Source: Legionella wadsworthii DSM 21896 = ATCC 33877 (lineage in GTDB: Bacteria > Pseudomonadota > Gammaproteobacteria > Legionellales > Legionellaceae). From it: a DNA stretch of 64,000 nucleotides. A program made the translations under genes and the position numbers. Shown here one piece after another: positions 18,996-28,400 of the stretch (its first letter is position 1; each line of letters starts with the position of its first letter). Location: positions 97,831 to 161,830 of the forward strand of contig NZ_JNIA01000025.1 of the NCBI RefSeq assembly GCF_000701265.1, read 5' to 3'. The notes beneath the pieces were generated by a model. It did not search any database, was not told the DNA's origin, and saw only the letters and a program-made list of their open reading frames with translations.

Positions 18996-20405
18996 TTATT
19001 CGTTGAGTATCCTATAGTCTTTGGATTTGATTTTTGATACGGGTTGGCCAATGTCTCTAATTTTTATGCCAGAGAGTAAATTTTTTTCGATTTTTTCTAA
19101 AGAGATACCTGTAGTCTCAGGAACGAATAGATAAATAAAGGTAAATGCCAACACACATAAAGAACCGAATAGGCCAAAAGTGCTGGTAACACCTAAATTT
19201 TGGTACAGAGACAAAAAAGAGAGGGAGACGACAAAATTTGCTGCCCATTGCACTACGGTGGCAATACTCATGGCCAGACCGCGAACGGGTAAAGGATAAA
19301 TTTCAGAAATTAAAACCCAAAACAAGGAACCAAGGCTAATACAATAACCCATCACATAAGTCGATAAAGAACATAAAATCCAGAATTTCTGCCCAAAAAA
19401 ATCCAGTCTAAATATTATCCCACTGACAAAAAGACTCAAGGCCGCAATCAGGGTACCGCTTAATAGCAAAAACCGTCGGCCTAATTTATCGATGCAAAAT
19501 ACAGTGACTATCGTAAATAGGAAATTGATTACCCCCATCCAAAAAGTAGCCAAAATTGCGTTCGAGATTGGGTAAAAACCCGCTGATTCAAAAATAACAG
19601 GTCCGAAATACATGAATGCGTTAATTCCTGTTAACTGTTGAAATATTCCCAAAAGAATACCTACTGCCAGCACCAAGACAATGGGGGCTTTAAACAAACC
19701 CCGATTATTTTGCGTGCGCCGGATACTTTGCTGAATTTCAGCGATTTCCTGGTGAATATTATATTCGGGCGGGCGGATACGTTTTAACAAATTTAGCGTT
19801 TTCTCCATGCCATATTGACTCATAAGCCAACGCGGTGAATGCGGTGTAAAATGGATTCCAAAAAATAAAATGAGTGCAGGAATGCTTTCGAAACCCAACA
19901 GAAAACGCCAACTGTCAGTTGAATAATCGTGTAGGAAGTATCCGATAAGGTAAGCTATTGCCTGACCAAAAGTAATCGTTAAACCATTGAGTAATACTAA
20001 AGTACCCCTGCGATTTGGAGGCGCTATTTCTGCAATGAATAATGGTGCAATATACGATGCAATTCCAATACAAACCCCTATAGCGAAACGGCCAATGAAC
20101 AAGAGAATAAAACTATGGGTTAGGGCACAGAAAACTGTCCCTAAAAAAATACCTGCAGCAGCGATTTTTAAAAGGAAACGCCTACTGATTCGATCTGCAA
20201 AATAACCGCTCATCGGAATGCCAAATACACAACCAAGTATGCTAATACTCACTGTTTGCGACCATTGCCATTCGGAGAGTGAGAAGTGAACCATCACCTG
20301 GTCTTTCACATCTGCAATTACGCTGGAGTCAAAACCAAATAAAAATCCACCGAATCCTGCGATTAATGCAATAAAAAAAATAAATGAATTGAGTCCGGAA
20401 TTCAT
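18996..20405 (-). CDS. MFS sugar/polyol:proton symporter
   Basis: A 469-residue, 12-segment major facilitator of the sugar porter family. It shows GRFAIGVCIG and the PPNRRG motif in the first half, PHSPRWLM, QQLTGINA in segment 7, DKLGRR, PVRG and the terminal PETTGISLEKIE. This is the glucose/xylose/inositol porter layout. Position upstream of a cassette with inositol-3-phosphate synthase makes inositol or a related polyol a reasonable guess, but specificity cannot be read from the motifs. A 275-base gap separates it from the pyruvyl transferase gene, so it may have its own promoter. Confidence 0.9.
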   Translation of the reverse strand: MNSGLNSFIFFIALIAGFGGFLFGFDSSVIADVKDQVMVHFSLSEWQWSQTVSISILGCVFGIPMSGYFADRISRRFLLKIAAAGIFLGTVFCALTHSFILLFIGRFAIGVCIGIASYIAPLFIAEIAPPNRRGTLVLLNGLTITFGQAIAYLIGYFLHDYSTDSWRFLLGFESIPALILFFGIHFTPHSPRWLMSQYGMEKTLNLLKRIRPPEYNIHQEIAEIQQSIRRTQNNRGLFKAPIVLVLAVGILLGIFQQLTGINAFMYFGPVIFESAGFYPISNAILATFWMGVINFLFTIVTVFCIDKLGRRFLLLSGTLIAALSLFVSGIIFRLDFFGQKFWILCSLSTYVMGYCISLGSLFWVLISEIYPLPVRGLAMSIATVVQWAANFVVSLSFLSLYQNLGVTSTFGLFGSLCVLAFTFIYLFVPETTGISLEKIEKNLLSGIKIRDIGQPVSKIKSKDYRILNE

Positions 20406-20539
20406 TACTTCTTCCTTGAATGAAGTCTAAATGAAAATGTTACCATTTCCCTCTTCCTAGAAAATACAATCAGAGGCGCTTCAATGAAATGGCTCTCTGC
20501 ACGGACTCAGATTTTAAGAATTAAAGCACAGTTGTACTA

Positions 20540-20935
20540 TCATTCGAAAGATTTATTTTCGACTTGTGTTGGCAGATTTTTTTTGTCGAGAGATAATCCT
20601 TGATGGAATACCATTTGCCATCTGTCTTTATTCTTTCTCCAAATTGAAACACGGCGTGCAAATTTGGCATTTGAAAACGGGTTTGGTCTTATTTCACTGA
20701 TATAGGCTAATAAAATAATCTCTTCCGACAAGCATTTTGCTTCAAATTCTACCCCTTTTATTTCAGATGAATTTTTTTCTGCTAACCACCGGCCAGCCTC
20801 AATTTTATCATAAACTGCACCACTACTGCTGAATTCTATAAACTCATCATCGATCAGATGGATTAAATTTTCAACAGGCTCACTCCTCGCAAGTAACCGT
20901 TTTTCAAGATGGATTATTTTATTTATGAGTTCCAT
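20540..20935 (-). CDS. NTF2-like / DUF4440 domain protein
   Basis: A 131-residue protein with the cone-shaped NTF2-like pattern: an N-terminal helix, DEFIEFSSSG, then strands ending in RRVSIWRKNKDRWQMVFHQGL, typical of DUF4440/SnoaL-like proteins. AAGGA lies seven bases before the ATG. Members bind small ligands or act as isomerases and cyclases; the ligand is unknown. It lies at the upstream end of the minus-strand carbohydrate region, but 134 bases separate it from the MFS gene, so membership in that unit is uncertain. Confidence 0.8.
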   Translation of the reverse strand: MELINKIIHLEKRLLARSEPVENLIHLIDDEFIEFSSSGAVYDKIEAGRWLAEKNSSEIKGVEFEAKCLSEEIILLAYISEIRPNPFSNAKFARRVSIWRKNKDRWQMVFHQGLSLDKKNLPTQVENKSFE

Positions 20936-21158
20936 TTAAATTTCCTTGGGTATTTTAGGGTGCCAATGGCTGTATTACGGAAATAAGCCGCAACTCCATT
21001 AGGAAAATATTGTTTTAAAGTATGATAATATATACATCAAGGAATGATTCAAAGCCCAAGTGTGAATTTTACCTCATAAGTAAATTTCAATTTCTTTTTG
21101 AGTGGTTTGAATAATGAGTGAAAAACTTAAATTTTTGGCCCACTCCCAAGGTAAGATT

Positions 21159-21731
21159 ATGAAAAAAAAACGACTCATAATTGGTATAACTGGAGCATCT
21201 GGAATTGTTTATGGTATCCGTTTGCTTGAGTTATTAGCCAATACAGAATATGAAACTCATTTGATTGTTTCCAAAGCCGCCCATCAAACGCGTGCCTATG
21301 AATCACAACTTTCTGCAAGTGATCTTTACCATCTTGCAGACAAATATTATCCAGTTCATGATGTAGCGGCATGTATTTCCAGTGGGTCCTTTATTACTTC
21401 GGGCATGATTATCGCACCATGCTCCATGCGAACATTAGCGGATATTGCTTGCGGTACCACTTCTAATTTATTAACTCGCGCAGCGGATGTTGTTTTGAAA
21501 GAACGCAGACGTTTGGTATTAATGGTTCGCGAAACGCCATTGCACCTGGGTCATATTGAAAATATGAAACGGGCTACAGAGATAGGAGCCATTATTGCCC
21601 CCCCCGTGCCCGCTTTTTATAATAACCCGCAGACAATTGATGATCTTGTGACCCATAGTGTGGGACGAGTCCTTGATTTATTTGACATAGAAACCCATTG
21701 CATTAACCGTTGGAAAAATAAAGAAGAATAA
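21159..21731 (+). CDS. ubiX: Flavin prenyltransferase UbiX
   Basis: Makes prenylated FMN, the cofactor of UbiD-type decarboxylases used in ubiquinone synthesis and related reactions. It is 190 residues long, as usual. The N-terminal ITGASG motif binds FMN phosphate; CSMRTLADIA, LKERRRLVLMVRETPLH and the APPVPAFYNNPQT block are all conserved. The frame extends 15 codons upstream, but the ATG at 21159 is where the family starts, with AAGG upstream. No ubiD is adjacent. The next gene, a MetX-like hydrolase, follows after 22 bases and is probably co-transcribed. Confidence 0.93.
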   Translation: MKKKRLIIGITGASGIVYGIRLLELLANTEYETHLIVSKAAHQTRAYESQLSASDLYHLADKYYPVHDVAACISSGSFITSGMIIAPCSMRTLADIACGTTSNLLTRAADVVLKERRRLVLMVRETPLHLGHIENMKRATEIGAIIAPPVPAFYNNPQTIDDLVTHSVGRVLDLFDIETHCINRWKNKEE

Positions 21732-21753
21732 ACGGTTCTATAAGGAGATTAGC

Positions 21754-22791
21754 ATGCAAGGAATTCAATCACCTGTGACAGAAGCATGCCCAAATTTACT
21801 CAATGAAGCAAATAGCGAACAGTTCATTATCGATGATTTTCAGTTAAATAATGGACAGCATATAAAAAACCTGAAGCTTCATGTGATCACTTTGGGGAAG
21901 CCCAAATTAGATGCGCAGGGTGAAATAAAAAACGCCATTATGTTATTCCACGCAACCATCAATGATGCAAGATCATTTTTGAAACCTGCGTTTGCCTCTT
22001 TGTTTCAACCTAATGGACTTTTCGATTTAGAAAAATTTTATATTATCATTCCAGATGGAATAGGAGTAGGTCTATCCAGTAAACCATCCGATGGTTTATT
22101 AGGTACCTTTCCTGAATATGGTTATCTCGATCAAATTGCTGCTGCAAAAACCGTTCTTAATCTGCTTCAAGTAAATCATCTTAAATTGGTTTTGGGCACC
22201 TCCATGGGTGGGATGTTGACTTGGTTGTGGGGAGAAATACACCCTAACTCAGTAGATGCACTCATTCCCATTGTCGCAATGCCATTACCGATATGCGGAT
22301 TAAATTTTATTTGGCGTGAAATTATTTTGAATGCGATTCGGCATGACCCCTTATGGAGTAATGGTAATTATTCTAATGATGCCAAACCTTATGTATGGCG
22401 AAATACGGTGGGACCTTTAAAAGCAATCATGTTAGAAACAGCAGCAATGGTGCAGGGAAAAGAAAAAAACAGAAAATCTTCTTTAGAAAAATATGATGAA
22501 TTGGTGTCATCTATGGAACATGAGGATCCCTGTGATTTGTACTATATCTTTCAAAGCGCCTACGATTATGACCCTGTTCCTAAATTAGAGGACATCCAAG
22601 CTGAAGTATTTGCAATTAACTTTGCTGATGATTTAATTAATCCCCCAGACATGATTCAATTGCCTCAAAAAAAGAACATGAATCATATTGTACTTCCAGG
22701 GGGATATGGCCATTTAGGATTGGAACATCCGGAACTTTGGATAGATTCAGTCAAACAATTTTTAGAATCATTACCTGATTGGCCTGTATAG
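21754..22791 (+). CDS. Alpha/beta hydrolase, homoserine O-acetyltransferase-like
   Basis: A 345-residue alpha/beta hydrolase resembling the MetX/homoserine acetyltransferase branch: an N-terminal INDARSF-type segment, LGTS150MGGM as nucleophile elbow, FADDLINPP for the acid and GGYGHLGLEHP for the His near the C-terminus. It lacks enough MetX-specific residues visible by eye for me to assign acetyltransferase activity; plain hydrolase is equally likely. AAGGAG lies about eight bases before the ATG. It follows ubiX closely and converges with the GMC oxidoreductase gene. Confidence 0.85.
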   Translation: MQGIQSPVTEACPNLLNEANSEQFIIDDFQLNNGQHIKNLKLHVITLGKPKLDAQGEIKNAIMLFHATINDARSFLKPAFASLFQPNGLFDLEKFYIIIPDGIGVGLSSKPSDGLLGTFPEYGYLDQIAAAKTVLNLLQVNHLKLVLGTSMGGMLTWLWGEIHPNSVDALIPIVAMPLPICGLNFIWREIILNAIRHDPLWSNGNYSNDAKPYVWRNTVGPLKAIMLETAAMVQGKEKNRKSSLEKYDELVSSMEHEDPCDLYYIFQSAYDYDPVPKLEDIQAEVFAINFADDLINPPDMIQLPQKKNMNHIVLPGGYGHLGLEHPELWIDSVKQFLESLPDWPV

Positions 22792-22826
22792 AATTCCATG
22801 CTTATATTCAACCTCTTTATTTTAAA

Positions 22827-24821
22827 TTAAGTCTGTAGAAGCCTAGCTATATTGGTAGCAATCAAATAAGCAGTTGCCATAGGTGTGCCATCCATAGCTA
22901 CAGGTACAATGGAGTCATCGGCAACAATAAGATTTTGTACCCCATAAACATGACCTGTGCTATCCACTACACCTCCTTGATTCAAAGGTGCCATGCGGCA
23001 ATGGCTTTGGAAACACATATTCGATGCCACTTCCTCTTGAAGAAAATCAGTCAAGCGGTGCGTATCATTCAATATGGATGGGTCGGGGTAAACCATTTGG
23101 TAAGAAGGATCGATAGATTGCAACTGCACATTAATATTTTTGATGTAATTTTGAAATGCGCTGACATAAAGATTGAGATCAGCCGCATTTCGAAATTCCC
23201 CTAAATCCACATTAGGTTCTGCAAATGGATTGTTACTCTTAATGCGAATCGAACCACGGCTTTGCGGTTGCACCATATCGAAAAAGACAATCGAGATACC
23301 TGGTATTGGATTAATTGTCGCGAAACGAAGTGAACGCACTGCAGGGTTTCCATTGGGTGCAGGTAACCAGGCAATTTGTGAAAATAAGCCATTTTGTACA
23401 TTCAATTCAGCGCCAATATACTTGATGAGTTCCCGGCCAACAGGTGTATTTGCTGCAGCGTTGATAATATTCCCCAGCATGGTTAGGGGAATGCCAGCTG
23501 GCGTATCGTTCGGATTTGAAGTGTAAATGAGAATAACATGGGGTTGATCAGCCAAGCCTCTGCCTACATAAGGATTATTATAAACAACCGGAATATTCAG
23601 GGTTTGCAATAAGGAAGCCGGACCTATCCCAGAGCGCATTAAAAAAGAGCTGCTTTTAATCCCGGCACTCACAATGACCCCTTTATTGGCATAAGCTTTT
23701 TTGATGACGCCATTCTGAGAATAGATCACCCCAACAGCCTTGTTACCCTGCCAAATAACGCGATCTGCAGTTGCATTAAATAAAATTTCTAGCTTGCGTC
23801 CATTGACCCCATGGCCCTTTTTATCCATGACATCAGGATTCAAAAAGGTATTTGAACTACTGGCGCGTAGTGCACCATTTAAACCTTTTTGAGTGAATTG
23901 AACTTTAGCAGAAGCCCCAATAGGCGTATTGGGGTTATTGTAATCTAAAACATAATTCACACCGGTTGCCTGGACAATTGCTTTCGTGAATTTTGTAGAA
24001 ACCGGAGTTGGATTGGTTTCCTGACGAATAGGGAGCGGGCCATTATAGCCATGTACCGCAGGATTGGTAGTTTGCCCGTGGTAATTTTCCAATTCATTAT
24101 ATATCTTCTGAATTACTGCTGGAGACCAGTTTGGGCCTGCAATTGCACCCCACTGTGAAAAAATCTGGTTTGTGCCTCGGCACCACACGCCTGCATTAAT
24201 TGATGAAGCACCGCCTAATGGCAATGCGTACACCCAATTCAAAAGCCGATTATCAATAAATAATTGGTGTATGGTTTCACTCAGCGCATAGAGTGGAGGC
24301 CCTATTAAGCCCAGTGGTACAGTGATGATGCTGTTTTTTGAAAGAGCAATCAGAGGATCATCATCCAAATTGGGTCCATTATGCAATGCAATCACTGAAG
24401 TTTTAAAATCATCAGTTAATTTTTTTGCCAATACGGCACCCGCAGTTCCTGCACCTATGATAATGTAATCCGGTGCATTGATTTGAATCATTGCAGGTAA
24501 AGTATGACTTACTGAGAACATACAAAATCCATTGCTTAAGGGAGCGCAACCTTGTCCCACATTGGCAATAGAGTAAAATGGTGTATTGACTCTAATACCT
24601 GCATAAGGATAAGTATGGTTTGCTTTAGTGAGAATACTGAGATTAACAGCAGAAACATCATAGTTTTGACAACTGATAGTTCCCTTGGCATTCAAACATA
24701 AGGTGATGTTAACCTCGGCAGGTGCACCACTACTGGTAATTGAAAAAAAATTACCTGCTGCAGCCCAAATATTTTGAAAAATGAAAAATAAAAAAAAGAC
24801 ACTCCCTATCCTGATGCTCAT
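22827..24821 (-). CDS. Secreted GMC-family FAD oxidoreductase
   Basis: A 664-residue protein. A signal peptide (ends near residue 22) leads into a domain of about 90 residues with four Cys, then the FAD fold begins at YIIIGAGTAGAVLAKKL (about residue 120). The GMC signature GGASSINAGVWCRGT is near residue 205, and the C-terminal block carries SHCRMAP and DGTPMATAYLIA. GMC enzymes oxidise alcohols such as choline, sugars or aryl alcohols and can make hydrogen peroxide. The extra N-terminal domain resembles a module I associate from memory with other Legionella exported proteins, which suggests a secretion or surface role. Its substrate is unknown. Confidence 0.88.
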   Translation of the reverse strand: MSIRIGSVFFLFFIFQNIWAAAGNFFSITSSGAPAEVNITLCLNAKGTISCQNYDVSAVNLSILTKANHTYPYAGIRVNTPFYSIANVGQGCAPLSNGFCMFSVSHTLPAMIQINAPDYIIIGAGTAGAVLAKKLTDDFKTSVIALHNGPNLDDDPLIALSKNSIITVPLGLIGPPLYALSETIHQLFIDNRLLNWVYALPLGGASSINAGVWCRGTNQIFSQWGAIAGPNWSPAVIQKIYNELENYHGQTTNPAVHGYNGPLPIRQETNPTPVSTKFTKAIVQATGVNYVLDYNNPNTPIGASAKVQFTQKGLNGALRASSSNTFLNPDVMDKKGHGVNGRKLEILFNATADRVIWQGNKAVGVIYSQNGVIKKAYANKGVIVSAGIKSSSFLMRSGIGPASLLQTLNIPVVYNNPYVGRGLADQPHVILIYTSNPNDTPAGIPLTMLGNIINAAANTPVGRELIKYIGAELNVQNGLFSQIAWLPAPNGNPAVRSLRFATINPIPGISIVFFDMVQPQSRGSIRIKSNNPFAEPNVDLGEFRNAADLNLYVSAFQNYIKNINVQLQSIDPSYQMVYPDPSILNDTHRLTDFLQEEVASNMCFQSHCRMAPLNQGGVVDSTGHVYGVQNLIVADDSIVPVAMDGTPMATAYLIATNIARLLQT

Positions 24822-24962
24822 ATCTGGCTCATTGTATATTTAGTCCCTCTCAACATTGTGATATAAACGTAATTAATGAGCAATAAATAATAAAAGAAAA
24901 CCTGCAGGATGATCGCAACACTCCTGTCAACGAAAAAGACGATAAATATCCAGGAACCCAAA

Positions 24963-25106
24963 ATGGCAATGAAAGGATTCAAAAAAATTCTATTTATTTT
25001 TTGTTGTGCCGCAGTATTTCTCATTTCTTGTAAAAGCATGTCTCAATCTGATGAGAATGTAAGTACTGGTGAAGAGTATGGTTTAAGTGAGCCAGATTGG
25101 CGATAG
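24963..25106 (+). CDS. Small lipoprotein, unknown function
   Basis: A 47-residue product with a basic N-terminus (MAMKGFKK), a hydrophobic core and a lipobox FLIS-C at Cys23, leaving a mature peptide of about 25 acidic residues. The ATG at 24963 has AGGA eight bases before it. I prefer this reading to the opposite-strand frame over the same bases, which lacks a ribosome binding site. It resembles small outer-membrane lipoproteins. Some annotation pipelines would miss it. Confidence 0.65.
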   Translation: MAMKGFKKILFIFCCAAVFLISCKSMSQSDENVSTGEEYGLSEPDWR

Positions 25107-25488
25107 AAGAAAACTTCAACCACACAACCGAAACCTTTCTATTGGGGTTTTAAATTTCGATTCATCTCAGGATAAATGTTTACGCCGATTGAACCTAAAT
25201 CAAACAAAAATAAAAATTTTCTAATAAATACAATAATTTACTCTGCAAACCTCCGAATGGGCTTTTTAACCTGAATACGCTCAGAACTATTTATCCTTAG
25301 AGGAAGCCTCATTCCTAATTAGGAAAAACTCAATTTTTTCAATATCCTAGAGTGATTTTTTTTGATTGGGCCACCAATAAAAACTGCACAATTTTAAATC
25401 ATTAAATTAAATATCTTCTATAATAAAAGAAAGATAATGAAGCATCCTTCACTTAAGCTTTACGCTGTAAAATAATGGAAAGGGCTAA
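25107..25488. other. Intergenic region with a 14-bp palindrome
   Basis: AT-rich sequence upstream of the giant signalling gene. It holds the perfect palindrome TTCCTAATTAGGAA at 25312-25325, about 165 bases before the start codon, which could be an operator. I see no convincing gene. Confidence 0.5.
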
Positions 25489-28400
25489 ATGATTTCTATA
25501 TCCGGATATGCATTAAGAGAAAAAATGCGGCATAACCATAATATCGATACTTATTATGCCTTGCGTTTAAAAGACAAGCGGCGAGTTCTACTTAAAACGC
25601 CCAATAAATTCCATTCGAGCTCTGAAAATTTAGCCATCTTACAGCATGAATTTCATCTGCTAAATACCATTGAAACACCGACCATTATTAAAGCCTATGA
25701 TTTTTTACAAAATACTTATGCACCGGTTTTAATCCTTGAAGATGTCAAGGGACAATTACTCACCTCTTACCTTTTAATACACCAGCTGAATCTAGATGAT
25801 TTTTTTAATTTGTCATTGCAACTTGTTGATATTGTTGGTGAATTGCACCAACGGCAGATCATTCACAAAGAAATTAATCCCTCAAATATTGTAGTTGATC
25901 CCGATAATATGATTCTTAAGCTCGTAGACTTAAGCGCGTCAACAAAACTTGCTGAAGAGACATTTGACTATCTTAAATTAGGCGAGTTCGAAGAAGGGTT
26001 AGCCTATATTTCACCGGAACAAACTGGAAGAATTAACCGCCCGATTGATTATCGTACGGATTTTTATTCACTAGGGGTTACTTTTTATGAAATGTTAGCC
26101 AATCAATTGCCCTTTCAAACGGTCGATGCGCTTGAATTAGTACACTGCCACATCGCGAAAAAACCGCCTACAGTGCTCCAGGCAAGGCCGGATACTCCTA
26201 AAATGCTTGCAGCAATCATTAATAAATTACTAGGTAAAATGCCTGAGGAACGGTATTCAAGCATTATCGGATTAAAATATGATCTTCAAGAATGCTACCG
26301 GCAGTGGCAACTCAATGGATCAATTAATGAATTTGCCTTAGGCACCCGAGACATTCACGACCACCTTAGCATCTCTCGAAATTTATATGGTCGGGAAAAG
26401 CAAGTAAGCCAACTTCTGAAGATATTTCATCGCGTGAGCCAAGGGGCTAAAGAGATAGCCTTTGTTACCGGGTATTCTGGAATAGGCAAAACCTCCCTGG
26501 TTAAAGAGGTTCATAGACCCGTGATACAGCACAAGGGTTATTATATTCAAGGGAAATTTGATTTGGTCCAACGTAGCATTCCTTATAGCGCCATTGTCAC
26601 TGCGTTTAAGAATTTGGTGAAACAAGTCCTTTCTGAAAGTGAAGAAAGATTAGAAAAGATTAAAAAACTTCTTATGTACTCATTAGGTAATGTAGGACAG
26701 GTGGTTATCGATGTCATTCCCGAAGTGGAATTAATCATAGGGAAACAACCTCCAGTACGTCCTTTAAGTCCTTCTGAGGCGCAAATCCGTTTTAATTTAG
26801 TATTTCAAAATTTTGTTCGGGTATTTGCGCAAGCGGAGCATCCATTAGTGATATTTTTAGACGATCTCCAATGGGCTGATAATGCATCTTTGAGTTTTAT
26901 TGAGAATTTACTTCAGGATCGTGAAACAAATTATTTACTAATTATTGGCGCTTATCGAGACAACGAAATTGTCGAAAATCATCCACTCCAACTGAGCATC
27001 TACAACTTATATAAAAATAAATCCAACATCAATACCCTGACTTTAAAGCCCCTTCGGTTGAATAATATTCAAGAGTTGTTATACGACACCTTATCTGGTT
27101 CACAGAGAAAAATTCAAACGTTGGCTCAGTGTATTTATGACAAAACACAAGGAAACCCATTTTTTATTAATGTATTTCTTAAAATTATTCATGAACAAAA
27201 AATACTCTCTTTTTCATATGAACGGGGTGCCTGGGTCTGGGATTTAGATAAAATTCAACAGCAAAGTGTTACGGATAATGTCATTGATTTATTAACCAAT
27301 AGAATTCATTTACTTCCTCCCATCACTCAGGATATTTTAAAACTTGCCTCATGTTTTGGCCATGAATTTGATTTTAATACTCTGCAAATAATTAGTGGTG
27401 CATCGACCAGTCAAATCGCTGAGCAATTATGGCAAGCAATTAAAGCAAACCTGATATACCCGCTTGAAGAAAGCTATAAAACCTTAGGCCTAATGGGATT
27501 AAAAGAAGACGTTACTGCCCTTGATACGAGTTCTCTCCATTATGGCTTTTCTCATGATCGCATTTTGCAGGCATCTTATGAACTTATTTCCATACAAGAC
27601 AGGCCCAGCATTCATTTAAAAATAGGCCGATTGCTATTAAAGAATAAACCGCTAGCAGAACATGATGATCGTTTATTTGACATACTCAAACATTTTAATC
27701 TAAGTATTCCTTTAATTCATGATCCCAAGGAAAAACTCCAATTAGCCCAATACAATTTATGGGCAGGACAAAAAGCAAAATTGGCTTCTGCGTATTACTC
27801 AGCAAATGAATATTTAACAGCAGGTATTGAATTGATAAAACCCGATAATTGGGAAAAAAATTATAATTTAACTTTTAATATTTATAAAGAATTAGCGGTA
27901 TGTAGATACCTCATTAGTGATTTTAAAGCTGCAGATAAATATTTTTCCGAGTTATTACGCAATGCAATGGATCCACTGGATAAAATTGAAATTAATCGAT
28001 TAAAAATTGAGATGTTATCTACCTTAGGGAAACATACCGATGCCTTGGAAATAGGCTTAGATACATTACGAACTTTTGGCATTAAATTGCCTAAAAAACC
28101 CAATATGGTTCATGTAATCATGGCCATATATAAAGTGAAATTGCAAATTAAACATACTCCCATTGAATCGATAGACCTACCTTTAATGAAAGATCCAAAA
28201 CAAATTGCCCTGGTCAATTTACTGACTCAATTATTAAATAGTTCCTTTATCACCAATCAACAACTGTTTGTTATTTTAACCTGCAAAAATGTGAGCATCA
28301 GTTTAAAGCATGGTTATACTGAGAGTACCTCAATGGCACTTCCTGTATATGCATTTATTATCATGCATTCATTAAATCTATATCATGACGCCCTTTCTTT

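Noticed and set aside
24818..25039. 73-codon minus-strand frame with hydrophobic segments overlapping the GMC gene start
   Set aside because: No ribosome binding site, and the plus strand over the same bases encodes a lipoprotein with a lipobox and a good binding site.
25160..25280. Small 33-codon frame upstream of the giant gene
   Set aside because: The binding site lies too close to the ATG and the composition is unremarkable.
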